A DNA stretch of 8,492 nucleotides from CAZYSK01 sp964649415. Its GTDB lineage: Bacteria; Chloroflexota; Anaerolineae; B4-G1. Where the stretch lies: positions 1-8,492 of the forward strand of contig CAZYSK010000149.1 of NCBI GenBank assembly GCA_964649415.1, given 5' to 3'. Numbering within the stretch: position 1 is the stretch's first letter; the number at the start of each line of letters is the position of its first letter. The translations under genes and the position numbers were made by a program. Of the stretch, positions 1-7,120 are shown in pieces. Below the pieces are notes generated by a model that was not told the origin of the DNA, did not search any database, and saw only the letters and a list, made by a program, of their open reading frames with translations.

Positions 1-575
1 TGGCGGCGGCGATGCTCTTTGTGGTTGTCTCACAGTCCAGCTTCGTGCTGACATTTCGTATCGTCGAGTTTCCCGCCGAATTGTTCGCCCAGGGATTCGG
101 TTTTGACGACATACCGCTCTGGGCCGCCTGGACGTTCATCGTCATGTCTGCGTTGGTGGCAGGCATCTGTGAAGAGATCGGCTTTCGGGGATATATGCAG
201 GTCCCTTTGGAGAAGCGCTACGGCCCCGGAGTGGCGATCGCGATCACGTCGCTCATGTTCCTCCTGCTCCACCTCAACCAGGCGTGGGCGCCGCCGCTTC
301 TCTTGCATCTCTTTGCACTGGGCGCGCTGTTTGGGATTCTGGCCTATGCCGCGGGCTCGTTGATCCCGAGCATCATTGCCCATGCGGTCACGGACGTATT
401 CAATTTCGCGTACTGGTGGTCGGACGTGGCGGGCAAGTTTGATATGCGGACGCTCGCCGAAACGGGGATCGATGTCCACTTCGTCGTGTGGTCATTCGTC
501 TTTGGGGCCTCCCTGGTGTTGTTCTTGTGGGCCACTCACAAGGCCAACGTGGCCCGCCAATGGATGGCGGACTGA
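1..575 (+). CDS. CPBP-family intramembrane metalloprotease (5' end outside the window)
   Basis: This is a membrane-embedded protease-like protein of the CPBP (CAAX prenyl protease/bacteriocin-processing, Abi) family. The frame is open to the left edge (Ala codons from position 3), so the ATG at position 12 is probably internal and the N-terminal membrane segments lie outside the window. Counting from that ATG, the family motifs are visible in order: EEIGFRG with E54, E55 and R59, FLLLHLN with H87, and HAVTDVFN with H124. These are the residues that form the metal site in the family. Several hydrophobic helices surround them, and a last one lies near residues 157-173. The substrate cannot be told; family members cleave prenylated or signal peptides or act in bacteriocin immunity. 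It is followed after 45 nt by a kinase gene with its own promoter, so no operon link is needed. Confidence 0.9.
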   Translation, partial: AAAMLFVVVSQSSFVLTFRIVEFPAELFAQGFGFDDIPLWAAWTFIVMSALVAGICEEIGFRGYMQVPLEKRYGPGVAIAITSLMFLLLHLNQAWAPPLLLHLFALGALFGILAYAAGSLIPSIIAHAVTDVFNFAYWWSDVAGKFDMRTLAETGIDVHFVVWSFVFGASLVLFLWATHKANVARQWMAD

Positions 576-586
576 CGGACCACGTT

Positions 587-614
587 TTGCCAAGCGATCT
601 CGTTCCCTTATAAT
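587..614 (+). promoter_or_regulatory. Sigma-70-type promoter for the kinase-regulator pair, probably leaderless
   Basis: The sequence TTGCCA (587-592) is one mismatch from the -35 consensus. A 16-nt spacer separates it from a perfect TATAAT at 609-614. The usual start of transcription, about 7 nt past the -10 box, falls on or next to the GTG at 621. That leaves no room for a ribosome-binding site. I infer a leaderless mRNA; the boxes themselves are read directly. Confidence 0.7.
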
Positions 615-620
615 ACGTCT

Positions 621-2123
621 GTGGACATTCACGCTCTTCTCTCGAACCGCTTCCGCCAGCTTCGCTGGAAGCTGACGCTGAGCTATACCGGCGTGACCGT
701 AGCCACACTGCTGGTCATGGAACTGGTCCTCTATGGGTTATGGATCGGCGGGCTCGCGTATCTGATCAACAGCGGCATCCTGCCGGCGCAACTCATCGAG
801 TCGACCGTCGTCGACTACGCATGGGAATTACGGCCCTACCTGACTGCATCACCACCAGACTATGCGGGCGTTGCCAACTGGCTTAATCGCATCAGACCCG
901 GACCTGGCTCAATAGGGTTCAACATCGACGAAACGGATGGGCTGCTGGTGGTCGGGCATGATGGTCTGTTGCTGGCCGCAAGCCCATCCGATTTCGTGGC
1001 ATCCGGTGCCATCGGTCAACCGCTCGATCCACGAACCTTTCCCGGATTGGCGGAGCCCCTCCGGGCTGCGCTGGCAGGCCAAGAGAATACAGAATGCCTG
1101 CACACGATCGTCAGACCAGACAATCAATTAGTGGTGGCCGCGCCGATATGGGACGCCGATCACGAGCGCGTCCTGGGGGTGTTGGCTGGATTCATCGCAC
1201 TTCCCACGGCGATGGCACGTCTGCGCGAGCTGTTCCAGATCCTTGGCCTCAGCCTGTTGCCCCTGACACTGATCGCCGGACTGATCGGCACGGTCTTTGG
1301 TTCCCTGGCTGCACGCGGCCTGGTACACAGATTCAACCGCCTTGCCACGGCTACCCTGGCGTGGAGTCAGGGCGATTTCACCGTGTTTGTCGACGACCCA
1401 ACGGGAGACGAGCTAGGACAGTTGGCCCAACGCCTCAACCACATGGCCCATCAACTCCAACACCTGCTGGATACACGCCGCGAATTGGCCATAGTGGAAG
1501 AGAGAAACCGGTTGGCGCGCGACCTGCACGACAGCGTCAAGCAGCAAGCCTTTGCGGCGGCAGCCCAACTGAGCGCGACAAAAGCGCTGCTCAAGCGCGA
1601 CCCGCAGGCGGCAGAGCCTCACGTCGAAGAGGCCGAGCGTCTGACCTACGAATTGCGGCAAGAATTGACTCATCTCATCCAGGAACTGCGTCCGGTGGCG
1701 TTGCAGGGCAAAGGGCTGGCCGTCGCGGTACGCGAGTATGCCACAGACTGGTCGCGGCAGAGCGGGATCGAGCTAGAGGTACGCGTCCAGGGGGAGCGAT
1801 CGCTCCCCCTGGACATCGAGCAGGCAGCATTCCGCATCTTGCAGGAAGCGCTGGCCAACATTGCCCGTCACAGCCGAGCTCGCAGCGCCGAGATCGATCT
1901 GATCTACACCGGGCTCGATGTAACGTGTACGATCCGCGACGACGGGATCGGATTCGACCCCGACAAAATGCGAGACGGTTTCGGACTGCGCTCGATGCGG
2001 GAACGGGCAAGCGCGCTTGGAAGCACGCTCGAGGTCGAGAGCGTGACCGGCAAGGGAACGTGCCTCTCGTTCACCGTATCCGTCGGCGAGTCGCTGGAAA
2101 GCAAGGAGAAGTATCTTGAGTAA
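621..2123 (+). CDS. Sensor histidine kinase, NarL/UhpB type (HAMP, HisKA_3, HATPase_c)
   Basis: This membrane histidine kinase of 500 residues should autophosphorylate and pass phosphate to the response regulator that follows. Order of parts: transmembrane helix about 18-48, an external sensor region about 50-200 of unrecognised type, a second helix about 205-230, a HAMP linker about 231-284, the dimerisation/phosphoacceptor helix with H303 in DLHDSVKQ, and a C-terminal ATPase. The ATPase shows the N box around N413 (EALANIARHS), the DDGIGFD G1 box at 440-446, and a GFGLRSMRERA box at 453-463. The GTG start is chosen because the preceding -10 box allows no earlier start on the same transcript and because the segment FRQLRWKLTLSYT is typical of the N-terminus in related kinases. 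The next in-frame ATG, at about codon 33, would cut the first helix. The gene overlaps the regulator by 8 nt. The sensed signal is unknown. Confidence 0.93.
   Translation: MDIHALLSNRFRQLRWKLTLSYTGVTVATLLVMELVLYGLWIGGLAYLINSGILPAQLIESTVVDYAWELRPYLTASPPDYAGVANWLNRIRPGPGSIGFNIDETDGLLVVGHDGLLLAASPSDFVASGAIGQPLDPRTFPGLAEPLRAALAGQENTECLHTIVRPDNQLVVAAPIWDADHERVLGVLAGFIALPTAMARLRELFQILGLSLLPLTLIAGLIGTVFGSLAARGLVHRFNRLATATLAWSQGDFTVFVDDPTGDELGQLAQRLNHMAHQLQHLLDTRRELAIVEERNRLARDLHDSVKQQAFAAAAQLSATKALLKRDPQAAEPHVEEAERLTYELRQELTHLIQELRPVALQGKGLAVAVREYATDWSRQSGIELEVRVQGERSLPLDIEQAAFRILQEALANIARHSRARSAEIDLIYTGLDVTCTIRDDGIGFDPDKMRDGFGLRSMRERASALGSTLEVESVTGKGTCLSFTVSVGESLESKEKYLE
1785..1814. repeat. Perfect 30-nt palindrome inside the kinase gene
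   Basis: The left half GTCCAGGGGGAGCGA (1785-1799) is followed directly by its exact reverse complement (1800-1814), with GCGATCGC at the centre. It encodes VQGERSLPLD, in the turn between the kinase dimerisation helix and the ATPase N box. The protein length here looks normal for the family, so this is not an obvious in-frame insertion. As DNA it could extrude a cruciform, and as RNA it could form a very stable hairpin. Confidence 0.95.
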
Positions 2124-2769
2124 TCCCACCACAGTCCTGCTCGTGGACGATCACGAGATCGTGCGCCGAGGGGTGCGGGCGTTTTTGGAGACCTGCGATG
2201 AATTTGTGATTGTCGGAGAAGCCGAAACGGGTGCCCAGGCAGTTCAATTAGCAGAGGAGCACGTCCCCGATGTGGTACTGATGGACCTCATCATGCCCGG
2301 CATGGACGGCGTGGAGGCAACGCGGCAGGTCAAGAACATCAGTCCGCGCACACAAATCGTCGTGCTGACCTCGTATCACGAGGACGAGCACATTTTCCCG
2401 GCCCTGCAAGCTGGTGCGCTCTCATACGTCCTCAAGGACGTCAAGATGGAAGAGCTGGCCGAGGCCGTCCGAAAGGCGGCTCTCGGCGAGCCTACACTGC
2501 ATCCTCAGGTGGCAGCGCGCGTCATCCAAGAGCTGCGCGGCGCCAGAAAAGACGCGCTGAACCCATTCGTTGATCTGACCAACCGCGAGATCGAGATTCT
2601 CAGATTGATCGCCAATGGGTTGAACAACAGCGCAATTGCCAGGCAACTGATCATTAGCGAGTACACCGTCAAGGGGCACGTCAGCAACATCTTGAGCAAG
2701 TTGCACCTCGCCGACCGGACACAGGCCGCCGTCTATGCCTGGCAAAGAGGCATCGTCCGCCGCAGCTAG
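2116..2769 (+). CDS. NarL/LuxR-family response regulator
   Basis: A 217-residue DNA-binding response regulator, the likely partner of the kinase upstream. The receiver domain (about 6-120) has the acidic pair D11/D12, the phosphoacceptor D57 in VLMDLIMPGMDG, T85 and K107. A linker leads to a GerE/LuxR-type helix-turn-helix domain at about 153-211, starting LTNREIEILRLIANG, with the recognition helix near SEYTVKGHVSNILSKL. The start is TTG. It is supported by AAGGAG at 2103-2108, seven bases before it, and by the 8-nt overlap with the kinase stop, which implies translational coupling. The target genes are not visible here. No convincing terminator follows; only a weak stem (2776-2780 with 2793-2797) lies in the 55-nt gap to the convergent GH3 fragment. 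Confidence 0.95.
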   Translation: MSNPTTVLLVDDHEIVRRGVRAFLETCDEFVIVGEAETGAQAVQLAEEHVPDVVLMDLIMPGMDGVEATRQVKNISPRTQIVVLTSYHEDEHIFPALQAGALSYVLKDVKMEELAEAVRKAALGEPTLHPQVAARVIQELRGARKDALNPFVDLTNREIEILRLIANGLNNSAIARQLIISEYTVKGHVSNILSKLHLADRTQAAVYAWQRGIVRRS

Positions 2770-2824
2770 ACCTTCCTACCAGAAGTTCTTGGGGTAGTAT
2801 CTGGCACCAGCCAGACAGATCGAT

Positions 2825-3505
2825 TCATAATTGCCCCAGGTTGAGCGTCATGAACTCGTCCCAGGCGTAGCGCAGCGGGGTCCACCACCGGTCCCGGCCA
2901 ATGCAACGGAAGTATGGTGGGCGGAAGGCCAAGATCGTATCCCCGATCTTGTAGCGCGGCAGGATGGGGGTTGAGACGACCAGGCTGCCTATCTCACCGG
3001 GCCGCATCTCGTGCAACATCTTGACGCCCGACCTCGTCTGCACCTCGAAGAAGAACAGGTCGTAGTTGGGCACCCAGGCCCGGCGCTCGTCGCGCTGCTG
3101 GCCGAACATACCCTCGGTGGTACCGTATATCTCCCGAATCGTGACCGGCCCGTAGAGCGCGGTGAGCGCCGGCTTATAGCGCGTGTTGATGCCTGGCACG
3201 CTGCCCAGCGTCATGATCTGGGTTCGCCACAGGTCCTTGGGATAGACGCGGTGTGTCCGCCGCAGGTAGCGGGCGAAGCGCTCGGCGGTCGGCGCGACGC
3301 CGCCCACCAGCGTGACGTTCTCGTCCTTGCACTTCTCGTAGGCCAGCTCGAAGCGCGCCTCCCAGTCCCGGACGGTCTTGCCCCCACCCAGCGCGTCTAT
3401 GTCGTCCTGGGACGGAATACTCGTTGTGTGTTGGGAGGGGCATTCCTTTGAATTACGGCACCACTCAGCGAACCGCACACCTGAAGCTGTCCCGCATCTC
3501 CTCAT
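2825..3505 (-). pseudogene. 5'-truncated GH3-like adenylate-forming enzyme
   Basis: This looks like the C-terminal part of a GH3-type acyl-adenylate/amido synthetase. The ORF opens at 3505, but its first 30 or so codons lie over or just past the end of the lipoprotein gene and read like out-of-frame sequence. Recognisable protein starts near IPSQDDIDALGGG, about position 3415. From there the superfamily motifs appear in order: YGTTEG at residues 127-132 (motif II), YDLFFFEV at 148-155, and YKIGD at 185-189 (motif III). The N-terminal phosphate-binding motif I and roughly half of a normal 500-600-residue enzyme are missing, so it should be inactive. It has no credible start or ribosome-binding site of its own. 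Base use is GC-rich, like the kinase region and unlike the neighbouring lipoprotein gene. This suggests a resident gene cut by the array. Whether the stop at 2825 is the native C-terminus is uncertain. Confidence 0.7.
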
Positions 3506-4253
3506 CGTACGTCACAAACCCTCGCTCGTCCCCCAGAAACGTCGAATACCCATTCAGGTACATCGCTATGGCCTTATTCGCGTTTTCACAATGTCGAACC
3601 TCGAATCCCGATGCGTATGTCCAGTGCAAATGCGGGCATTCTGTCTCTCTCCCTCCTTCCTCCTCAATCCCAACCTCGTAAACGCCTTCCTGCCCAGCAG
3701 GCACCTTCTCTCCCAACCTGCATCCTGATCCATAGCGAGACTTGATGAATTCATCGAGCTCCTCATCGCCATGAACCTCCTCCACTACAAACCTCCACAT
3801 CTGCTGATAGAGGCTCTCAGAATCCTGCAGCAAGGGCAGTGTGTTCATCACCTTGGTACACTCAGCGTAATAGCATCGCCCGTCGTTGCAGGTTTCTTCA
3901 GAGAGCTCGTAGTAATACTCAGGGGCGATGTACACAACGCTGGTATCCTCAAAGATCCTTACTGGAACGAGTGCTGGTTCGGGTCTATATGAATGGTCAC
4001 CATCGTCTGTTTTCCACTTGCACGATCCATGCTGTGCCATCATCATCTTCGGGAACCGGATCGAGAAACTCAGCCGGTAGTTGACATACTGACTCCACGT
4101 ATCGTCCAGAGAGATTATCTCCGAATCCAGTCGAGTCGGACCTACTCTGCAGCCACCACCGAGCAATCCAACCAAGAGGAGCACGATTGCAGCTTGGAAA
4201 GCAAGTCCCTTACCAGAGAACATCTGTGCTCTTTTGTTATGTCGTGGCCTCAT
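3465..4253 (-). CDS. Cysteine-rich exported protein, putative lipoprotein, unknown function
   Basis: A 262-residue protein I do not recognise. The N-terminus has basic residues, a hydrophobic stretch at about 17-31 and LGGGC ending at C35. This resembles a lipobox, though the -3 residue is Gly rather than the usual Leu, so a lipoprotein is likely but not certain. The remainder is hydrophilic and acidic, with no further membrane segment. It carries eight cysteines after C35 (78, 122, 127, 132, 178, 206, 222, 259), an even number that would suit four disulfides outside the membrane. The ATG at 4253 is supported by AAAAGGA eight bases upstream. The start lies 28 nt after the GTT end of an attC-like site, which marks this gene as the cargo of a cassette. 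No matching site follows its stop; the sequence runs straight into the GH3 fragment. Confidence 0.8.
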   Translation of the reverse strand: MRPRHNKRAQMFSGKGLAFQAAIVLLLVGLLGGGCRVGPTRLDSEIISLDDTWSQYVNYRLSFSIRFPKMMMAQHGSCKWKTDDGDHSYRPEPALVPVRIFEDTSVVYIAPEYYYELSEETCNDGRCYYAECTKVMNTLPLLQDSESLYQQMWRFVVEEVHGDEELDEFIKSRYGSGCRLGEKVPAGQEGVYEVGIEEEGGRETECPHLHWTYASGFEVRHCENANKAIAMYLNGYSTFLGDERGFVTYDEEMRDSFRCAVR

Positions 4254-4282
4254 TTGGATGATCCTTTTCCTACATTCTGCAG

Positions 4283-4410
4283 GCTAACGGTCCACACGTG
4301 AGCTGCCGGGACTGACCGGATAACCGACCTCGCTCGCGCAACCAGCCTCTCCCACAGATCGCCTGGAAAGCGCCGCGCTCAGCACCGGTCGGCTCCACGC
4401 GCCTGTTAGC
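4283..4410 (-). other. attC-like recombination site C (after the M50-like gene)
   Basis: Reading the minus strand, the outer boxes are GCTAAC (4410-4405) and GTTAGC (4288-4283), a perfect inverted repeat. Inside unpaired spacers of 6 and 9 nt, the second boxes GTGGAGCCGACCGG and CCGGCAGCTCAC pair with one extra G in the first arm, plus one mismatch and a second one-base offset. Paired R boxes, unpaired spacers and an L box with an extrahelical base are the recognised features of a folded attC. The total of 128 nt is within the known size range. The last box (GTTAGCC) differs from GTTRRRY at one position. It fills most of the 197-nt gap between genes. Confidence 0.65.
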
Positions 4411-4450
4411 GCGCTGTTTCCTAGACATTGACACGATGTACGTCGCACTC

Positions 4451-4719
4451 TCAGGCCTGATGCGCCAATTCTAACCAGGGTCGAAACAGAGGATGCCTCG
4501 TCCTTACACCGTACGTTGGAAGTAACTTCTGCGCCACGAGCTCTCGATTTACAAGTAACACCAGGAAAGAGAGACCTTGGATAACATATCGGTTGACGTC
4601 TAGGCCTACGGCAATCCCATTAGCTTCCCCTCCGTAGATGAATGGTCCAATGGATAGATTGAAAGGATCAACAAGTAACGACAACATCGTCAAGTAATAG
4701 ATTCCCATCTTCAAAAAAC
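4451..4719 (-). CDS. C-terminal half of the M50-like membrane metalloprotease (other frame)
   Basis: After the frame break at the T6 run, protein-like sequence continues in the next frame from about LKMGIYYLTMLSLLVDPFN to a TGA at 4451. It has two more hydrophobic segments (around MGIYYLTMLSLLV and VIQGLSFLVLLVN). DPFN may correspond to the Asp-containing third motif of M50 proteases. That match is by position and general character only. An ATG at 4708 lies in this frame, but no good ribosome-binding site precedes it, so separate translation is doubtful. The open frame extends upstream to an ATG at 4813, but that stretch overlaps the coding frame of the first half and looks like a shadow. The stop lies 40 nt before the attC-like site that would close this cassette. 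Confidence 0.6.
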
Positions 4720-4983
4720 GGTGCGGGAATGAACAAACCTGTGACCAACCAATAACAGCAAGTAGCCCACCGTTAATGTCGCCAGATTGCTTGCACCCGA
4801 GATGAAAGCCCATTGGACACCGCTTCTTTCGCTCACTGGTGTCCTGAATGTTACTTCGAATCCCAGGGGTCGTATGTGAAAGGCCTCATATTCATTGTAG
4901 AATGCTGCAACAGCTGCGTGTGTGCCTTCGTGTGTGACTGCCAAAACGATCACCGCTAGTAGGAAAGCCAGCCATTTTCTCAT
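4711..4983 (-). CDS. N-terminal half of an M50-like HExxH membrane metalloprotease
   Basis: This half starts with a hydrophobic helix that runs into HEGTH, an HExxH zinc-binding motif (H18, E19, H22 from this start). A second helix contains SGASNLATLTVGYLLLLV, similar to the SGPxxN-type helix of M50/site-2 proteases. I choose the ATG at 4983 over the one five codons upstream at 4998 because GGGAG lies six bases before it. The frame ends at a TGA (4711-4713) directly after a run of six T on the minus strand (4718-4713). One more T, or a -1 slip, would join it to the second half and give a protein of about 177 residues with four hydrophobic segments. So either the gene is broken, or it uses frameshifting or polymerase slippage. 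An assembly error in the homopolymer is also possible. Confidence 0.72.
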   Translation of the reverse strand: MRKWLAFLLAVIVLAVTHEGTHAAVAAFYNEYEAFHIRPLGFEVTFRTPVSERSGVQWAFISGASNLATLTVGYLLLLVGHRFVHSRTVF

Positions 4984-5014
4984 AGATTTCTCCCGCATTG
5001 TATCGGTCCGGCGC

Positions 5015-5095
5015 GCTAACGCTTGAGTTCACTTGCGCCGGGTTTGCCCCGGATGACACAACCACAGACAACTCTGCTGCCCAAGCGAGGTTGAC
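5015..5095 (-). other. attC-like recombination site B (after the serine hydrolase)
   Basis: On the minus strand the site ends in AACTCAAGCGTTAGC (5029-5015). From memory, AACTCAAGCGTTAG is the same 3' arm as in the aadA cassette attC. The 5' arm carries matching pieces in order, GTCAAC, GCTTG and GAGTT, with 3- and 7-nt bulges that the other arm lacks. An inner hairpin CCGGG/CCCGG with a 5-nt loop sits between them. The outer 5' box GTCAAC pairs with GTTAGC at only four of six positions, so this arm is weaker. The GTT end lies about 32 nt before the next gene's start at 4983. Confidence 0.6.
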
Positions 5096-5129
5096 AAAAA
5101 GCCACGGTATCTTCCCACGGGAGGCCAGA

Positions 5130-7079
5130 TTAGAATCGCCAGCCCAGCAGATTCCAATAGTTCAGGAACCAGATATATGCAACCGCAGCTAGCGTCACCA
5201 TCATATAGTGTATTCGTTCGCTGAGATACCAGTACCCGTTCCTCCACGCCAGCCCTGTGAAAACGACCGGGACGACGGTTAGGACGGTCATAAGAATCGG
5301 AATGACCAGCAATGTCTTCAAGAGTGCAACGTCACCCGCCGCGATGTCTTCAAGACTGAAAACCTGCTCAAAACTGAGATCGAACAAGATAGCCAATATC
5401 GCAATAACTATCAACGCCCAGCGCGCTAAGCTGGCCAAACGGGGTGTTGGCTTGGCAGCATCCTCCCGGTGGCGACTGATGAAGAAACTGACTGGCACAG
5501 CGATGAGAAACGACGCGAAGAGCACCAAGCTAGTGATCCGCAACGTTTTGTGGAATCCTGGCGCTTCGTACCATTTCAGTTTTTCGAACACCAAACGGAC
5601 TATGCTACTGAGGAACATATGCGTGATATGGCCCTCACTATCCTCGCGAAAGACCAATAACTCGTCGCCACCGACCCGCCGGAGGACCAGCGGCTCGACT
5701 TCCACAAACGGCATCCCCATAAAGAGCAGTGTGTCACCGCTGGCTCTCACAGTAACCGGCATGAGCAGAACCGCCACCTTCTCTACTGTGGTGTACGACC
5801 AGGTATTGTCCCTGTAGCTACCGACGAAGCGATCAGCGCGCTGCGAGAAATCTGCTGGCGGCTCGACGGCAGCGGGGTCGGGCGCAGGATAGTAACGGTC
5901 TACAAACTTTTCCAGCAGCGACTTTGTAAATCCCATACTGTTGTAGGCCACAAATAGTCCCAAGTCATGCGCTGGGAATAGCACGAGCAAACTGCTTACT
6001 AGGCTTGTGCCGCCACCATGCCCGATAATCCATTGCCCATTTCGGTTTGACTCGACAAAGCCATAGGCAAAGCCGTTGAGCCGTTCGTCGTTAGCAAACA
6101 GATGGCTATGCATTTGCTGTGCGGTCGCTTCCTCGAGGATACAGGCACCACCGTAGCGCCCGTCTTGGAGGTGCGCGATCATAAACTTCGCCATATCTGT
6201 GGCACTGGCGCTGGCCGACCCTGCCGGCGGGACGTTACTCCACCCAGGGTCTCCAGCCTCAAACGCGCCGTCTACAAACCGATACTGGCGCGCCATATGG
6301 GGAGCCAGATAATCGGGCACTGGTCGCCGCACGGATGCGTATTCCATTCCCAGGGGTTCCAAGATATATCTCTCAATGTACTCATGATAGGGCATGCCCG
6401 ACACCCGTTCGACGATGTAACCTGCCAGCGCTGCTCCGTAGTTGGAATAGGCTGTAACCTCGCCCGGCGGGAACACCCGCGCCGGAACGTTTCCGGCCAG
6501 CCACTCTCCCAATGGCATCACATCTTCAAGATCTGATGGAAACATTCCATACATCTGTTGTTCGAATCCCGCCGTGTGTGCCATCAGGTGCCTGAGGGTG
6601 ACTGGCTGGCCAGGGTATGTGTCCGGGATCTCGAAGTCGAGATACGTGTTCACGTCCTCGTCCAGGTTGACCATTCCCCGCTCGGAAAGCCGCATCACGG
6701 CTGTCCATATGAGCAGCTTAGTGACTGAAGCGAGGGGAAAGAGCGTTGTTTCGGGATTGATGGGCACGCCATTCTCCACGTCGGCGTAACCGTAGCCTTT
6801 GACGAAGAACAGCGCTCCCTCTTTGACGACAGCCACTGCCGCTCCAGCAACGTGGTGCTCCTCCATCTGCGTCACCATGAAGTCATCAAAAAAGGCTTCC
6901 AGTTCGACGGGGTCGGTCGGCCCCTCCGGCTGCGACAGCGATGTCGAGAGTGCGTCCGTGTCTGGCGCGGTCAGGCCTACGTGGGCCAGGGCCAGTCTTC
7001 CGCTGAGTAATGTGACCAGGCTCAATAGGATCACCAGACGGTGTAGCTTCACGAAGGTGGTTCTGATTGAATTAGGCAT
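5130..7079 (-). CDS. Beta-lactamase-fold serine hydrolase with membrane C-terminal domain
   Basis: A 649-residue exported protein of the beta-lactamase/penicillin-binding-protein-like family (PF00144 type). A signal sequence covers about residues 14-32. The catalytic domain (about 60-395) shows S118-V-T-K121, the SxxK nucleophile and base, then Y211-S-N213, and HGGG at 354-357 as the third motif. A beta-rich linker (about 415-495) follows. The last 135 residues hold four hydrophobic segments (about 515-535, 551-568, 586-609, 622-640), so the enzyme is anchored with the catalytic part outside. Such proteins act as peptidases or esterases on peptidoglycan-derived or other D-amino-acid substrates; true beta-lactam resistance is not implied. 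The ATG at 7079 is preceded by AAGGAGG nine bases away, a near-perfect ribosome-binding site. At about 2.1 kb the unit is unusually large for an integron cassette. Confidence 0.92.
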   Translation of the reverse strand: MPNSIRTTFVKLHRLVILLSLVTLLSGRLALAHVGLTAPDTDALSTSLSQPEGPTDPVELEAFFDDFMVTQMEEHHVAGAAVAVVKEGALFFVKGYGYADVENGVPINPETTLFPLASVTKLLIWTAVMRLSERGMVNLDEDVNTYLDFEIPDTYPGQPVTLRHLMAHTAGFEQQMYGMFPSDLEDVMPLGEWLAGNVPARVFPPGEVTAYSNYGAALAGYIVERVSGMPYHEYIERYILEPLGMEYASVRRPVPDYLAPHMARQYRFVDGAFEAGDPGWSNVPPAGSASASATDMAKFMIAHLQDGRYGGACILEEATAQQMHSHLFANDERLNGFAYGFVESNRNGQWIIGHGGGTSLVSSLLVLFPAHDLGLFVAYNSMGFTKSLLEKFVDRYYPAPDPAAVEPPADFSQRADRFVGSYRDNTWSYTTVEKVAVLLMPVTVRASGDTLLFMGMPFVEVEPLVLRRVGGDELLVFREDSEGHITHMFLSSIVRLVFEKLKWYEAPGFHKTLRITSLVLFASFLIAVPVSFFISRHREDAAKPTPRLASLARWALIVIAILAILFDLSFEQVFSLEDIAAGDVALLKTLLVIPILMTVLTVVPVVFTGLAWRNGYWYLSERIHYMMVTLAAVAYIWFLNYWNLLGWRF

Positions 7080-7120
7080 TTCTTGGATCCTCCTTGAAGC
7101 TAGTCGTTAGCACTGTTGGC

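Noticed and set aside
799..816. Inverted repeat AGTCGAC/GTCGACT inside the kinase gene
   Set aside because: Seven base pairs built from GTCGAC words is expected by chance in GC-rich coding DNA; nothing else marks it.
1094..2119. A 341-codon open frame on the plus strand overlapping the kinase gene
   Set aside because: It lies in a different frame of a strongly supported kinase, is rich in Arg, Gly and Pro as GC-rich shadow frames are, and has no domain.
2776..2797. Stem CTACC/GGTAG between the regulator and the convergent GH3 fragment, considered as a terminator
   Set aside because: The stem is only 5 bp with a poor inner part, and no T run follows on either strand.
3011..3451. A 146-codon plus-strand frame opposite the GH3 fragment
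   Set aside because: The opposite strand shows clear adenylate-forming enzyme motifs; this frame shows none.
5257..5817. A 186-codon plus-strand frame opposite the serine hydrolase
   Set aside because: It is rich in Ser, Thr, Arg and Lys, has no ribosome-binding site, and lies opposite an intact conserved gene; an antisense shadow.
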